From Cymodocea nodosa (Eukaryota; Streptophyta; Magnoliopsida; Alismatales; Cymodoceaceae), in NCBI GenBank assembly GCA_036874045.1, contig CM072335.1:9196001-9260000 (forward strand): a stretch of DNA of 64,000 nucleotides. Reading direction: 5' to 3'. The translations under genes and the position numbers were made by a program. Positions 22,791 through 35,881 of this stretch are shown in pieces. How positions within the stretch are numbered: the stretch's first letter is position 1; each line of letters begins with the position of its first letter. The notes below the pieces were generated by a model that had not been told where the DNA came from, made no database searches, and saw only the letters and a program-made list of their open reading frames with translations.

Positions 22791-23052
22791 TTAGTACCTT
22801 AGTACACCCCTAAGGATTTCGTTAAAGTTCAATTCAGAAAATATTTCAATACGCCTCTATGTTGAATAATCCTGTGTAGGTGTTCTTACTAATCGTTTAG
22901 TACTAGAAGAACAAATATATGTGCTCATAAACTCTTAATCATAACATAAAATAGCAGAAGATTAATTACAAACTAGTCTGATGCTTTGTTTTCAATAAAT
23001 AGTTGTTGACGAAAGAAGTAGAATCAACTGATTTTCCTTCCAGTTCCCCAAC
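22791..23052. other. Unassigned stretch left of a solo LTR
   Basis: AT-rich sequence with no coding signal and no match seen elsewhere in the window. Together with 24292-24495 it forms the target into which the solo LTR inserted. It has a small CCTTAG/CTAAGG hairpin near its left end. It may be older element sequence or host DNA. Confidence 0.4.
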
Positions 23053-24291
23053 TATAGGATCGTTGTATCACAAGAGAGGGGGTGAATTGTGTCTTTAGTA
23101 ATTAAGATTACCAGCAGATAAGACAAGAGCACAAAACACTCGTAAATTAAAATTCTATTCTTTATAAACTTTAAAAATAGAATTTACAATATCTTTTCAA
23201 CTCAATTCCCTTCTTAACGGTTTTGATATAGTAATGTCCGATATACAATTCAAATTGAAAATGAAGTCCTTATTCAAAACTAATTTCGAATTGTATAAAA
23301 CCTGATCTTTATGCACGTAGCTTCTTTCCTTCTTTTTGCTCAGCTTCTGTATCTCTTCTTCTCCAGTTGTTGAATTTTCAGACTTCTTGCGTTTGCAACT
23401 CCTTTTTTGAAATTGCTTGGAATTTCGAACTTCTTCTAATATTGGAGAATTTTTCTAGATATGAATATTCAAACTTAACTTTTCAGTTTAAGATCTAGAT
23501 TGAATATTCAAACTTGGTTTTTGAGACTGGGATCCTAATTGTAATGTAGCTCGTACTCTCTACTAGTAGTCGAACTCTATCTTTCACGTTTAACATGTTC
23601 ATCCACTTAATCCATAATCCACATACTAATTTTTTCTTTAATTCAAATTACTATCATTTTGAATTTCCACTTTCTCCACTATCATTTTGAATTTCCACAA
23701 TCTCCACTTGTAGATTCACGGAAACTTTATCTTCTTGGAGTTTTGTAGAATATCTTCTAAGTCTTCATTTTAGTCGAACACTTATCCTTTAAGTCTTGTA
23801 AAAACTCGAACACTTATCTATAACTCTTCGAGTTTTTGCACCTGCAAAATACATGACTGAACATAGAAAACTTATCTATTCATTAGTCATTTTATAAAAC
23901 TTGAACAGTTATCTATCCATGTGTATAAAAACTTGAACAGTTAACTAACTCTTTGATTTTCATTACCGAACACACTTGGAAAACACGTGACAACTTAAAA
24001 CATTAAAAACACACGTGTAGATAACTTAACTATATGAGTTTTTAACATAACTCTTCGACTAAATCAAAACATTAACTATCCAAAAGTTTAACTGTCTAAA
24101 TTCTAACTATCCGAAAACTTTAACTATTCAAAAACTATAACTATCCGAAAGTTAAATATCTGAAATTTTAAATGAAACTTTTCGATAACTTGTCAACATT
24201 TAATTACTTGACTATTATACTTAGAAAATATTATTTAGACTTATTTATAAACTTTAATAGTGCATTTATCATCAAAACAAAATTCCTAACA
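23053..24291 (-). repeat. Solo family C LTR with target duplication CCAAC
   Basis: The plus-strand ends are TATAGG and CTAACA. The five bases before it (23048-23052) and after it (24292-24296) are both CCAAC, a perfect 5-bp target duplication. No internal sequence is present, so it is a solo LTR left after LTR-LTR recombination. A fully matching duplication suggests it is not very old. Confidence 0.9.
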
Positions 24292-24495
24292 CCAACAAAT
24301 TTCTTTTCTTTCATCAAGTGCTGGTAACTAGTAAATAACATTTTGTTCTATATTTATAATGCATGTCCATAAAGAAAATAAATCTCGTTGCAAGAACGTG
24401 TCTTGTAACATGCAGCATGGTTCCTATTTTTATGGATACGTGTTCAACTTCTAATTTCAAATTTTAGTAACCGCTAAACCTACGAAGTTTCATTC
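24292..24495. other. Unassigned stretch right of the solo LTR
   Basis: Continues the target sequence interrupted at 23052. I see no gene, RNA or clear repeat in it. Confidence 0.4.
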
Positions 24496-26143
24496 ATGGC
24501 TAAAAAAATAACCATTCAGCTTAATCTACGAACTAATCTTGTTGAGTTACAGATAACTCAACGGACTAGCCTCGGTTACTATTTGCTAACTCCACAGACT
24601 AACTTTGTTGAGTTACAGATAGCTCAACGGAGTGACCTATATACTACTATTGACCTCATGGAGTTAAGTGTAACTCAATGGTCTAAGTTCGTTGAGTTAA
24701 CACTTAGCAAATTTCTAAAATTTTCTCCTCGTATTAACTTATATATATATATTTTTTTTTCTCCTACATTTTATCAACTTAATTAAAGTTAAATACATGT
24801 CATTAATGTAGTGTTCTAACTTAAATTCATTTAAATCTAAACATTATATGCATATTTAACTTATAGTTCACTTTCTGTTATGCAGAATTTACATTTTACT
24901 TCTCAGTATGTAGATATATTCAATCATTAACCAATCATCATGCACTTAATCTTGTCATTTATAAAATTTGTAAATCTTTTAAATAGTTTTGCACTTCTTT
25001 AAATAGCTATATAATATTCAATTCAGTTCTCAATTATATCATTCATTCTCAAACATGAATTGAAAAAACATCTAAAATTCAAACATTAATTTATATGAAT
25101 AATTTATATTTACATTCAATTAAATATTTTTCATTACAAATAACAGTAGACGAACAATACATTTAGTTTTTCCTCCTAAGTTCATCTACTTCCTTCTAGA
25201 GCTTTTCTAGTTGTTGCTCTAATTGATTTATCCGTTCAACAGCTCCAATAATGTCTCTAGAAGGTATAGATACTTCAGTAGCTGTAACATTGTAGTTTTT
25301 GTATTCCTTCACTGAAATGGCTCTTGATTTTTTCCTTTTAGATGTCCATTTAGTGAAGTCAATACAGTCCATCATCAATATAGGTATCAAATCTCCATAA
25401 AATAATTTCTTCCTTGCAGATTTTATCTTGGACAAGAAGACTTGACACCAATTAAGTTGAATTCTATTCACAACTACATATGTGGCCCATTTGACAAATT
25501 GACTCAGTTCAATATCATGGCCTTGTTGTTGGTAAACATTTTTAATCAAAATGCTAGCTACCATGTGTGCTTTACCATTTAAGTACTTCAGTCTATTTAA
25601 TAATGGCACACCAGGATTGATAGCTAAACTATCCTTGATTTCCTATTCTGTCCACTCAACGGTAGTTGTGCTTTCCAAAATTTCTTTCCCTTCATTTTTC
25701 AATTCTAAAATGTTGTGGAGAAGCTTTGGTGTTATCTGTACATTAGCTTGCTCCATGTTGGAAATTAATTGTCCCTCTTCTTCTCTCAAATTTGCATAGA
25801 AACAGGGCACTAGATTTTCATATATTGCATGCCCTTTCTATTGAGAAATAATTTGCAGTAGACCTTGGAACTCAAATAATTCTTTGATTTCCTACATACC
25901 ATCTTAGTTTACTAGTCTACTGTAAATAATATCATAACCCCTAATCTCTTGATATTTATTGTATGCTTCCTGACTCCAAAAGTATACTTCATTCAGAACT
26001 ATTGCTTCAGTCGTGTCAAGAATTTGAATTTGTTGTTCTAAAGGGGTTAGTTCTTGAATTTCCTCTTCCATGTGCTGAACTTGACTTTGTTGAAAATGAT
26101 CCGGAGATTCCAGCCTTTTTGCTTCTACTTCTATCTATGGTGG
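24496..26143 (-). mobile_element. Ty3-type env-like remnant with 3' untranslated region
   Basis: The minus-strand env-like region runs from 26143 to about 25145, with LYQQQ-type sequence, GHDIELSQFVKWATY, NRIQLNWCQVF and KLFYGD at 25540-25390 and a coiled-coil-like end. The upstream sequence near 26143-26100 matches the env-like start of the Athila-like copy near 31976-32010, hence Ty3 type. 24496-24790 holds CGTTGAGTTA/TAACTCAACG palindromes, including 24541-24562. 24790-25140 is AT-rich with nothing recognised. Broken on both sides: unassigned DNA on one, the LTR at 26144 on the other. Confidence 0.65.
25145..26143 (-). pseudogene. env-like region (Ty3 type)
   Basis: The clearest open stretch is 25609-25196 (minus). 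Motifs shared with the copia env-like regions are GH.IELS, ATY..VNRIQ.NW and KKLFYGD. Upstream, around 25860-25690, lie the FEFQGL-type and FYANL-type stretches. Function unknown. Fossil part. Confidence 0.6.
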
Positions 26144-28064
26144 TGTTTAGAATGAAAAAGTGCATAATTTTAAGGGTTAAATGATGGCTAATTGTAGAAT
26201 ATTTAGCTTATCATATGAGAATTAAGCCATTATATTATACTTGCACTATTATATGCTTTAATGAAGGAATCTGCATAATTTTTGAAAATTAATGTTAATT
26301 AAGTACATTTCTGAACTATTGGTAAGTTGTAGGTTTTTAATTCTTAAGTATCTAAATTTTCTGTTATTTTGGAGAGTTATATTTAAAGTACCGGACAATT
26401 ATGTTTTAAATGCTAAAAGAATATTCAAGTACACAGTAACAACTCGTTGAGTTAATGGCTTAAAGATGTAAAAAGTACAAGTAACAACTCGTTGAGTTAG
26501 TGAGTAAAAACTGTAAGTTGTATATCTGAACTAGTTAAGTTAGAATTATGCACGAGTTGAATTTAAATACTTTATTATGTCACGTGAGATGCACATGTAT
26601 AACTTGTTAAGTTAGCATAATTGTACGCATTGAGTTACTTGAATACACACTAAGGTAACGCGTTATATTAGCAACTTATTTCTTTATTGCACATGTTTCA
26701 TAGTTAAATCAACGAAGTAAGTCCGTTGAGTTATCTGTAACTCCACGTACCATATATTTTCTAATATGCCACTATAGCAATTATAGAAATAAGAACTTCG
26801 AAGGAAAACCACAATTGCACGTATCACGTAGGAATTCACTCGTGGAATAAAGAAGAAATCACCATCGTTGATATGAATGAAGGAAATCCAACGATCATCT
26901 AAGTAGAAGTAGTTACTATAGAAAGAAATATAAAAGAAGAGGAGAAAGACAAAGAAAGTGGGTGTATAGAGGTGGAGAACCGCGCTAACTACAAGCAGCG
27001 TCGGAAGTTCCCTAAAGCTCCACACCACCACCAAAATCACCAACCATCGGAGGTTTGTGAGGATACTTTCCTGATGTCAGGTCGATTCCGAGCCAAACAC
27101 AGTGACTAACAACCACTGTGAGGAGTGATCACGCCATGAGAAGGGAAGCCATTTTCATGAAGCACCGACTCATATCTCAAGAGATCGTAAAGCTTCTAGC
27201 CTTTGTTTCGAGTTGATGCTAGTATGTTGAAGAGGAGATCATCTTGCAATTTTGGACTTGCGATTCTATAGAGAGAGGAGGCAAGATTGTAAGTGATTAA
27301 GTTTTCAGTGGTGTAATTGCATCGCATGTAGTGACAGAAGTATTTACTATCGATAGAGATTTCTACATTTCACCTTCACTCATCTTTAGGAACATATCAA
27401 AACAAAAATACCAAAAACAACATATTATCTATGTTTACATTTAGTATTAGAGTGTTGTATTGTTTGTTTTGTATCGTGATTAATGTTATCATTGTTAGTA
27501 TTGTGAATGTTTTATGTTGTTTGATTCAGAAAATAGAAAATAGTTTTATTGTTTACTGAAATTAATTCGTTCTAGATACTTAAAGATTTTAATGGTTACT
27601 GTTTGAAATATCTAAATGCTAGTATTGCTTAATGATAAATCTAATATTAACAAACATTAAAGAGCTTAATTGATGTTATTTACATTCTGTAGAACCGCCC
27701 AATGGTTGGCCGAATTCCTTTGTAAATAGCAGTATTTAACTTGAAAGATAGGCTCATGGAGTTAACTGTAAGTCCACGAGGTTAATCCGTTGAGTTAGCC
27801 ATAACTCCACAAACTAAGTCCGTTGTATTAACTGTAACTCAACGGATTGCTAACTGAACACATAAACTCCAATATAAAAATTGGAACAGTACACAATTCT
27901 TACTCAATCTCTGTGGGTTCGACCTGTACTTGCACACAAATACAATATACACTATGCACTTGTAGTTAAAATACAAATTGGAATTAATATCTAATTTGTG
28001 TGAAAGGTTGTTTGTTTACTTCTAAAAGTAATTATTTTCTGATTTAACCTTTTGCATCCAAACA
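26144..28064 (+). repeat. Family G LTR, copy G4 (1921 bp), 5' LTR
   Basis: It starts TGTTTAGAATG and ends AAACA, followed by AGTTTTC and the primer site. It carries the CGTTAAGTTA words, CACGTG-like words, the GGCCGAATTCC promoter context near 27709 and the palindrome cluster near 27760-27850. Confidence 0.85.
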
Positions 28065-28071
28065 AGTTTTC

Positions 28072-28089
28072 TAGCACCGTTGCTGGAGA
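28072..28089 (+). other. Primer-binding site, tRNA-Asp type
   Basis: TAGCACCGTTGCTGGAGA, compared with TGGCGCCGTTGCCGGGG; same distance from the LTR end as in G1. Confidence 0.65.
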
Positions 28090-28170
28090 TTGAGAAGCTA
28101 AGCAACTGTGAGTGCTATTTTGTTTTAATAGTAGGAGGAGTGTTGTGTGTTTTATTAGATAATTGAGAAT

Positions 28171-29055
28171 ATGGCATATGCTTATGCTCAAAGATTTCTG
28201 AAACCTGTAGTTAGCATATGTGAATTTTGTAATTTAGAAGGTCACGATATCTCTGATTGTTTGAAACTAAGATGATTGTAGATAGTTAGATCACATGAAC
28301 AATAAATGAATTATATTTAATATAATAGGGCTGAGTATGAGAAGCCTATAGTTTACCCAACTGATAGTCACCTTAGAATGTATAATATGTTGAGAGATAA
28401 GGAAGTTTGGGATAGGTATGATAGATTAGAGCATAGCTTAGAGCAAAACATGGACAAACTGGAACAATACATGTGTCAACAACAAGAAGACAACCAATTA
28501 AACTATAAGGAAGCATATTCAGAACCAAAAATTGATATCATTTACGAAACTAAAAAAACCATAATGAAAATTGATCAAAAATTGAATGCAATGAGATTAG
28601 ATGATCTGGAAAGAAAATTAAAAGCATTGGACGAATTTACAATGAAATTACAAGTTATGCAACAAGAAAACACAAATGAAAATTTTAATGTTACAGATTT
28701 GCATAATTTGCAAGATATACAGACACAAGAAAATATCAATGCAATAGAATTTAAAGAATGCAATTTAAAACTAAAAATAGCTGAAGATCATAATCACGAA
28801 AATGAAATACGTGAACATCATGAAAGTAATGAAAATCTAGAAGATGTATGTATAACATTAAGATCTGGAACTGATATACCACCAAGAATTCAAAAAGAAA
28901 GTAACATGAAGGTGGATAAAAACATAATTCAAAATGATAATGAAAATGTAATATTTGAAAATGTAGAAATCACTGAAGAAAAATATGAATCTAAAAATGG
29001 GACTAAAAATGATCAAACAAATGAAATGAAAGAAAAAGAATCTTTTAAATCATAA
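28171..29055 (+). pseudogene. gag-side region of the Athila-like element
   Basis: It begins with MAYAYAQRFLKP and a CEFCNLEGHDISDC zinc-knuckle-like motif near 28231-28262. A long charged region rich in Glu, Asn and Lys follows (28378-29055). It contains ITLRSGT near 28855, which in Athila-type elements marks the gag to protease transition. Fossil part. Confidence 0.65.
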
Positions 29056-29099
29056 TCATTAGCATCCTATCCTGAAAGATTACAACAAACATTTCCTAA

Positions 29100-29650
29100 A
29101 AAACAATAAAAAGTTAGAGAAATTTTTGAAAAAGTACAAGTTAACATTCCTTTGTTAGACTTATTGCAGAAAATGCCACCTTGTGCTAAATTTCTTAAGG
29201 ATTGGTGTACTAAGAAAAGAGAGAGAAAAGTTTTAAGGAAAGTCTTTTTAGCTAAGCAAAGTAGTTCTCTATTTCTGCCACAAATTCCTAAAAAGTTATC
29301 TGAACTTGGAATTCCTGTTATATCATGCACCATAGGAAATATCATTCTAGAAAGAACCTTAATAGACCTAGGTGCAGGTATAAATGTTATGCCGAGTGAT
29401 ATATTTGCATCCTTAGGATTAGAAGGTTTAATCCCTACTAGGACTATTATTCAATTAGCTGATAGAAGTATAAGATACCTTAGAGGAAAAATAGAGGATG
29501 TCTTAATTAAAATCACTAACTTCATATATCCTATTGATATTGTAATTTTGGATTCCCAACAAATTAGGCATTAGAATCATGATACATCTTTAATTTTGGG
29601 AAGACCATTCTTAGCAACATCAGTGGCTGTTATAAATTGTAAAACTGGAG
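29100..29650 (+). pseudogene. Aspartic protease part (Athila-like)
   Basis: The context is FLKDWCTKKR, then CTIGN, then LIDLGAGINVMP and LADRSIRYLRGKIEDVLIK. This is the Athila/Tat-type retropepsin wording, where LDLGASIN is the usual active-site stretch. LGRPFLAT follows at 29596. Fossil part. Confidence 0.8.
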
Positions 29651-31000
29651 TAATGAAGTTAGCATATGGTAATGAGGATACTCAATTAAACATTTTCAAA
29701 TTAGAAAAGTTTGAGGAGTTAGAAATGTCCTTACATACTATAGACTTTTTAGAGGATGAAGGAGATATGCTAGATGATGTGATTCAAGAAGAACTAAATA
29801 GGCAACTAAATTCTGAAAATTTAGGAGAAAGTGAAAGCATAAATATAGAAGGAGATCAAGAAAAGATTAATATAGACAATGATGATGTTCAATTAGGAGC
29901 TCTAGCTTTTGATGGGCAACATTTAGATTTAAAACCTTTACCTCCTAAATTAACCTATATATTTCTAGAAGAAAAATGAACATGTCCAATCATTATTGCT
30001 TCAGATTTAAAAGAGGATCAAATTGTTAAATTAAAAGATGTAGTAAAAACTTATAAAGAGGCAATAGGATGGACTATGACTGATATAAAAGGGTTAAGTG
30101 CAACTTTATATTGTCACCACATATATATAGAAGAGAATGCTAAACCTATTAGAATTCCTGAGAGGAGATTAAATCCAAACCTTAAAAAAATAGTTAGGAA
30201 GGAAATAGTGAAATGGTTAGATAATGACATAATATATCTGATTTCTAATAGCTCATGGGTTAGTCCAATCCATGTAGTTCCCAAGAAATCAGGATTAACA
30301 GTTATTAGGGATGAAAGTCAAGACTTGATACCTACTAGAATTCAATCAGGCTAGAGAGTGTGTTATAGAAAGCTAAATGTTGTGACTAAGAAAAATCATT
30401 TTCCCTTACCTTTCATAGATCAAATGCTAGAAAAATTAGTAGGGCAAGAATATTTTTGTTTCCTAGACGGGTATTCAGGATATAACCATGTTCCAATAGC
30501 ATTAGAGGATCAAGAGAAAACAACTTTCACCTGTCCTAATGGAACTTATGCTTTTAAGAGAATGCCATTTGGATTATGCAATGCACTAGTTACCTTTCAA
30601 AGGTGTATGTAGGGCATATTCACTGGAATGATTGAAGATTTTTTAGAAATATTTATGGATGATTTTACTATATATGGAACTTCATATGAAGTGTGTTTAA
30701 ATAATTTAGACCGAGTATTAAAATGTTGTATGGAAAAAAGTCTGGTTCTAAATTAGGAAAAATGTCACTTCATGATTAAACAAGGAATAGTCTTGGGACA
30801 TGTTTCAAAGAAAGGGTTGGAAGTAGATAAAGCTAAAATAGAAGTATTTTCTAATCTACTAGAACCTAAATCAGTAAAAGATATTAGATCATTTCTAGGA
30901 CATGCTAGATTTTATAGAAGATTCATTAAAGACTTTAGCAAAATAGCTAGACCTTTAACTAATCTATAAAAAGATATTTCATTCAACTTTGATATAAATT
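29650..31000 (+). pseudogene. Linker and reverse transcriptase part (Athila-like)
   Basis: An acidic linker (29650-29980) precedes GWTMTDIKGLSATLYCHHI (30067-30123), ISNSSWVSPIHVVPKKSG (30241-30294), HFPLPFIDQMLEKL, YCFLDGYSGYNHV and FKRMPFGLCNA (30550-30590). The catalytic FMDDFT stretch is near 30652-30668. FLGHARFYRRFIKDFSKIA is near 30893. Wording is Ty3/Athila. Broken, several breaks. Confidence 0.85.
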
Positions 31001-31566
31001 GCAAAGCAGCATTTTTCAAGCTTAAAACTAGCTTAATTTCAACTCCTATAATACAAGCACCTAATTGGAGCCATCCATTCGAATTAATGTGTGATGCATC
31101 CGATTTAGGTGTAGGAGCAATGTTGGGATAAAAGATAAAAAAATCTCCTAGAGTGATTCATTATGCAAGCAAAACTTTAAATGATGCTCAAGTTAATTAT
31201 ACAACTACTGAAAAAGAGATATTAGCTGTTGTGTTTGCTTTAGAAAAGTTTAGATCATATTTGATTAGAGCTCAAGTGATAGTATACACAGATCATTCAG
31301 CTTTAAAGCACCTAATAGCAAAGAAAGAGACTAAACCTAGATTGATCCGATGGATATTATTATTACAAGAATTTGATCTAGAAATTAAAGATAAAAAAGG
31401 TTGTGAGAATGTAGTAGCAAATCATTTATCAATATTACAAATAGAAAATTCAAATATTGAAATTATGGATAATTTTCCTGATGAACAATTAATGACCATC
31501 AACATAATGCCTTGGTATGCAGACATAGTTAATTACTTAGTTACTGGTTTAACACCTAAGGATTGA
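31000..31566 (+). pseudogene. RNase H part (Athila-like)
   Basis: LMCDASDLGVGAML lies near 31087, [19 protein letters not shown] near 31162 and [16 protein letters not shown] near 31282. This is the Ty3 RNase H wording and order. Fossil part. Confidence 0.85.
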
Positions 31567-31599
31567 AATAGATAGGATAAGAAATTGTTCTTTTCTAGA

Positions 31600-32581
31600 G
31601 TAAAATAAGTAGGGCCTGCAGAGCAAATTTTTGTAAACCTGCTATTTGATTCTAAGGATGAGCAAGAGTAGTAGTAGTAAGAGCAAAGAAGAGAAGGAAA
31701 ACAGGTTGAAACTAATCTACAGCCTATACAAACAGAAGGAACAGAAATTAGGGTAGAAGTTGATTTGCTTGTGACTCCATCCCAATCTGCCACAGGATCG
31801 GAAAGAACAATGACAATGCAGATTGGTAGTCAAGAGGAAGAAGAAAGAGAAGAAGCTTAACAAGTACTCATTGAACAAGAAAGGAATATCTCGATAGATT
31901 CCACTAAAGAGGGAGAAACTCTTCAACAATTAATTGAAAGAATTCAAGATAGAGTGGAGAGTTCTATCGGCTCTCCACCATAGACAAAAGTAGAAGCAAA
32001 AATGTAAGAATCTCTAGAGCATTCCCAGCCAATTCAAGTTCAACAAATGAAAGAGGAAATTCAAGAACAAACCCCTCTGAAGCAACAAATTCAAATCCTA
32101 ACCTGATTGAAGCAACAATTTTGAATAAAGTACACTTTTAGGGTCAAGAAGCATATAATAAATATCAAGAGATTAGGGGTTATGATGTTATATGCAGTAG
32201 ACCAGTAAATTGGGATGGTATGCAAGAAATTAAGGACTTAATTGAGTTCCAAGGTCTACTGGAATTTATTTCTTAGTAGAGAGGGCATGCAGTATACGAA
32301 AATCTAGTGCCCTACTTTTATGCCAATTTGAGAGAAGGAGAAAGTGGATTAATTTCCAACGTGGAGCAAGTTGATGTATAGATAACACCAAAGCTTCTCC
32401 ATAATATTTTCGGACTGAGAAATGAAGGAATTGAAATTCTGGAAGAAACAACTATAGTGGAATGGGCTGAATAGGAAATTAAATAGTGCATAGCCATCAA
32501 CCCTAGTGTGCCATTACTGAACAGACTAAAGCACCTAAATTGAAAGGCACACATGGTTGCAACCATATTGGTAAAAACTAT
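31600..32581 (+). pseudogene. env-like region, first piece (Athila-like)
   Basis: A Glu/Gln-rich start is followed near 32150-32430 by an EIRGYDVICSRPVNWDGM-type stretch, LIEFQGLLEF, FYANLREGE and LHNIFGLRNEGIEIL. The same domain occurs on the minus strand at 25145-26143. Interrupted at 32581 by the solo C LTR; the env-like match resumes at 33770. Fossil part. Confidence 0.65.
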
Positions 32582-33769
32582 TGTAGGATCGTCTGTATCA
32601 CAAGAGGGGGGCAAAATTGTGTCTTTAATAATTAAACTAGCAGATAAAACAAGAGCACAAAATACTTGTAAATGAAATTCTATTCTTTTATTTCAAGACA
32701 GAATTTACAATATCTTTTCAGCTCAATTCCCTTCTTGACGATTTTGATACAGTAATTTTTGATATACAATTCAAATAGGAAAACAAAGCTCTTTTTCAAA
32801 ACTAATTTTGAATTGTATAAAACCTGATCTTTATGCACACAGCTCTTTTCTTTCTCTTTGCTTAGCTTCTGTATCTCTTCTTCTCTAGTTGTCGAATTTC
32901 CAGACTTCTTGCGTTTGCAGCTCCTTTTCTAAAATTGCTTGGAATTTCGAACTTCTTCTGATGTTGGAGAACTTTTCAGAATATGAATATTCAAACTTAA
33001 CTTTTCAATTAGGGATCCAGATTGAATATCCAGACTTGGTTTTTGAGATTGGGATCCTCTGTTGTAATGTAGCCCGTACTCTCTATTAGTAGTCGAACTC
33101 TATTGTCTTTCACATTCAACATGTTCATCCACTTGATCCACAATCCATAATCCATAATCCACGTACTAATTTTCTCTTTAATCCAAATTACTTTCTATTT
33201 AAATTTCCACTTTCTTCACTGACAATTTGAGTTTCCATGATCTCCACTCGTAGATTCACCGAAATTTTATCTTCTTGGAGTCTTGTAGAATATCTTCTAA
33301 GTCTTCGATTTAGTCGAACATTTATCCTTTAACTCCTGTAAAAACTCGAACACTTATCCTTTAACTCTTCGAGTTCTTGCACTTGCAAAACACGTGACTA
33401 AACAAGAAAACTTATCTATTCGTTAGTCCTTTTATAAAACTCGAACAGTTATCTAACTATTTGATTTTTCATTACCAAACGCACATGGAAAACACGTGAC
33501 AACTTAAAACATTAAAAACACACGTGCGGATAACTTAACTATACGAGTTTTTAACATAAAGTATTCGACAAAAATGAAACGTTAACCATCCGAAAGTTTA
33601 ACTGTTGCAAATCTAGCTCTTCGGAAATCTTTAATTTATCCGACATAAAAATGAAACTTTCCGATAATCTATTAACTATTATACTTAGAGAAATATACTT
33701 AGAGAATATTATGTAGACTTATTTAAATACGTTAATAAAGCATACATCATCAAAATTAAATACGTAATA
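32582..33769 (-). repeat. Solo family C LTR in the env-like region
   Basis: The plus-strand ends are TGTAGG and GTAATA. It is flanked by ACTAT (32577-32581) and ACTGT (33770-33774), a 5-bp target duplication with one difference. The env-like match continues on both sides. This dates the Athila-like element as older than this insertion. Confidence 0.85.
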
Positions 33770-33924
33770 ACTGTTTATCAAATACATGGCCACAACATTG
33801 AACTTAGTCAATTTGTCAAATGGGCCACGTATGCAGTTGTAAACAAAATTCAAGTTAATTGGTACAAAATATTTATCTCCAAGCTGAGAATAGTAAAGAA
33901 GAAATTATTTTATGGAGATCTATA
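33770..33924 (+). pseudogene. env-like region, second piece (Athila-like)
   Basis: 155 bp with the domain's NIELSQFVKWATY, NKIQVNWYKIF and KKLFYGD wording, continuing the match seen before the solo LTR. It ends abruptly at 33924, where minus-strand family C sequence starts. Confidence 0.7.
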
Positions 33925-35881
33925 TCTCCCCCTTTTTGATGATGTCAAAACCTAATAAGTCACATAATTTATATCTCCCCCTTTTTGGCATTATAAAAAA
34001 GTAAACAAACTATTTTCTCCCCCTTTAGGAAGTTAAGTTTTATAAATGTAAGGAAGGATATCTTACTAAGTATATATTAATCAAAATGATAGTGTCAACC
34101 ATACATAGGATTTATGGATTAAGCAAAAACTATTTAATATCATAAACTGTGAAAAATAATCATGTAACATTAAAATCAGTAAACAATTTACATAATGGTT
34201 TTGGTTACAAATTACAAAAAATAAATCATGTAATACATAATTTGTATAATCACAAGCCTCTTTGTCTTCAAAAATATCAATCAAGGTATTTGAAATTTTC
34301 TTTACAATATCTGTACTAACTTTGTTTATCTGATCAAGTAATGCCTGATCTAAATCATTTTGAGAAACTTGTGATGGTTGCTGTAAAAATTCAGTATGTA
34401 TGTCTGTATCTATACCTGTATGTATTTCTCTATGTATACCTTGTTGTATATCTGTATGTATATATTGTTGTATATCTGTATGTTGCTGTGTTTCTGTAAA
34501 TTTTATGGATTGTTGCTATGTTTGCCGAACATGTTGTTGTTGTTGTCTGAGGATAGGTGTATATGCCGCTTGGTATTTTTGGAGTTCCTTTGTAGAGAAA
34601 GATCGTGACTTTAATCTTTTCTATGGCCAAGGTGTAATATCTATTTGACTTGCCACAATTCTCAAAATTGTATCACCATAAAATAATTTACTCTGCAAAT
34701 GTAAGATATGAGAAACAAAAATATCATACCAGTTCACTTGTATATGGTTGATTAATGCGTATGTAGCATAAAGACAACATCTGCCTCATGACCAAACCTC
34801 TGAAACAATGTAGCATGCAATATTTTTGCAATAAAACATGCTTGGCCATTTAAATCATTTAGTAATATCAATGGTTTGTTGGCAGTTGGATCTTTAGCTA
34901 AACTTATAATGTCCCATCCCAATCGATAAACCTATTTTCTTTCTAATAATTTAACTCCTTCATTTTTCAGACCAAGTACCTGATGAAGTAAATCTTGAGT
35001 TAAATATAAGTCATTTTCTTGTATATTAGAAACAAGAATACCTTCTTCCACTATTAAGTTTGAGTAAAAACAACTGAGAAGTTCGGGTATAGCAAGATGG
35101 CCTGGCTGTTGTGGAAGTAGAGTCAACAAGCCTTGAAATTCAAACAGTTCACGTATGTGAGACATCCCTTCAAACTTAACTGGTCTTGAATATAAAACTG
35201 TAAAAGTTTTATATGTCTGAAATTTGTCATAACAGGAATTATTTCTGAACCATAATATTGTATTTGCATCTAAACTCTATCGAGGATTAGGTATTTTCCT
35301 GTCATGATGTTCTGATCTGGGACTTGTTTCAATATTATCAACAGCATCTATATTGTCAGATCTTTCAGAACTGGTGGAATTTCTATCAAAACTAGTATAA
35401 ATGTCTGAAATATCTGTTATTGTCGTATCAATAATCTGCTGAATTTCTTCTGTTTGTTCTTCTGGAAACATTTCAGTAGCAACAGTCTCTATAACAATCT
35501 GTATATCAGCAACCTGTATATCTATATGTGATCTATACAACTGTCTCTGTATGAAAGAATGTTCTATATCTGTCTGTGGAATAGAATCATCCTGTATTTC
35601 TGAAATTTGTATATGTGAGACATTGGTAGTATCATATTCTATTTATAACTATGTATGTTGTTGATTATATACATTTATCAACAAGTATACGATATATTGT
35701 AACAGACATAACCATACATATAAAGTGTGGTATAAGCAACTGTACCAAAATTCAAAAGTCTCTGTTCGAGATACAGTAAGAGGAAGAATATCTATACATT
35801 CTTCTTCAGATGAAATATCTTCAAAATTCATAGACTCAATGTCTATGTCATCAATAATATCATCAAATTTGATATCATCTG
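33925..35881 (-). mobile_element. Family C copia remnant, copy 2: polypurine tracts and env-like region
   Basis: It closely follows 7921-9900. On the minus strand, the env-like region (35881 to about 34250) has IRELFEFQGLLTLLP and FYSNLIVEE near 35140-35040 and LHQVLGLKNEGVKLL near 34960. The TGTATRTCTG-rich stretch (34390-34500) follows, then polypurine tracts at about 33928-34030. The 3' LTR expected next is absent at this spot. Copy B inserted at 35882. Broken. Confidence 0.75.

Larger units (their letters stand above)
26144..33924 (+). mobile_element. Athila-like Ty3 element with 5' LTR, primer site, gag, pol parts and env-like region
   Basis: Order: LTR 26144-28064, tRNA-Asp-type primer site, gag-side region, aspartic protease, reverse transcriptase, RNase H, env-like region. 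Reverse transcriptase before RNase H with Athila-type protease wording (LADRSIRYLRG) and an env-like region after pol place it in the Athila group. It inserted into an older minus-strand env-like remnant. It was itself split by a solo C LTR (32582-33769) and is cut at 33924 by family C sequence. No 3' LTR in place. Broken, with many breaks; older than copies A and B. Confidence 0.85.

Noticed and set aside
24496-24786. 96-codon frame with repeated VELQITQR-like wording
   Set aside because: The repeated peptide comes from the DNA palindromes TTGAGTTACAGATAACTCAACG; the frame holds no known domain and similar accidental wording appears in G LTRs at 17002-17208 and 26684-27043.
34390-34520. Tandem TGTATRTCTG microsatellite as a separate element
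   Set aside because: It is low-complexity coding DNA of the C env-like region, also present in copy 1 near 8390-8470.
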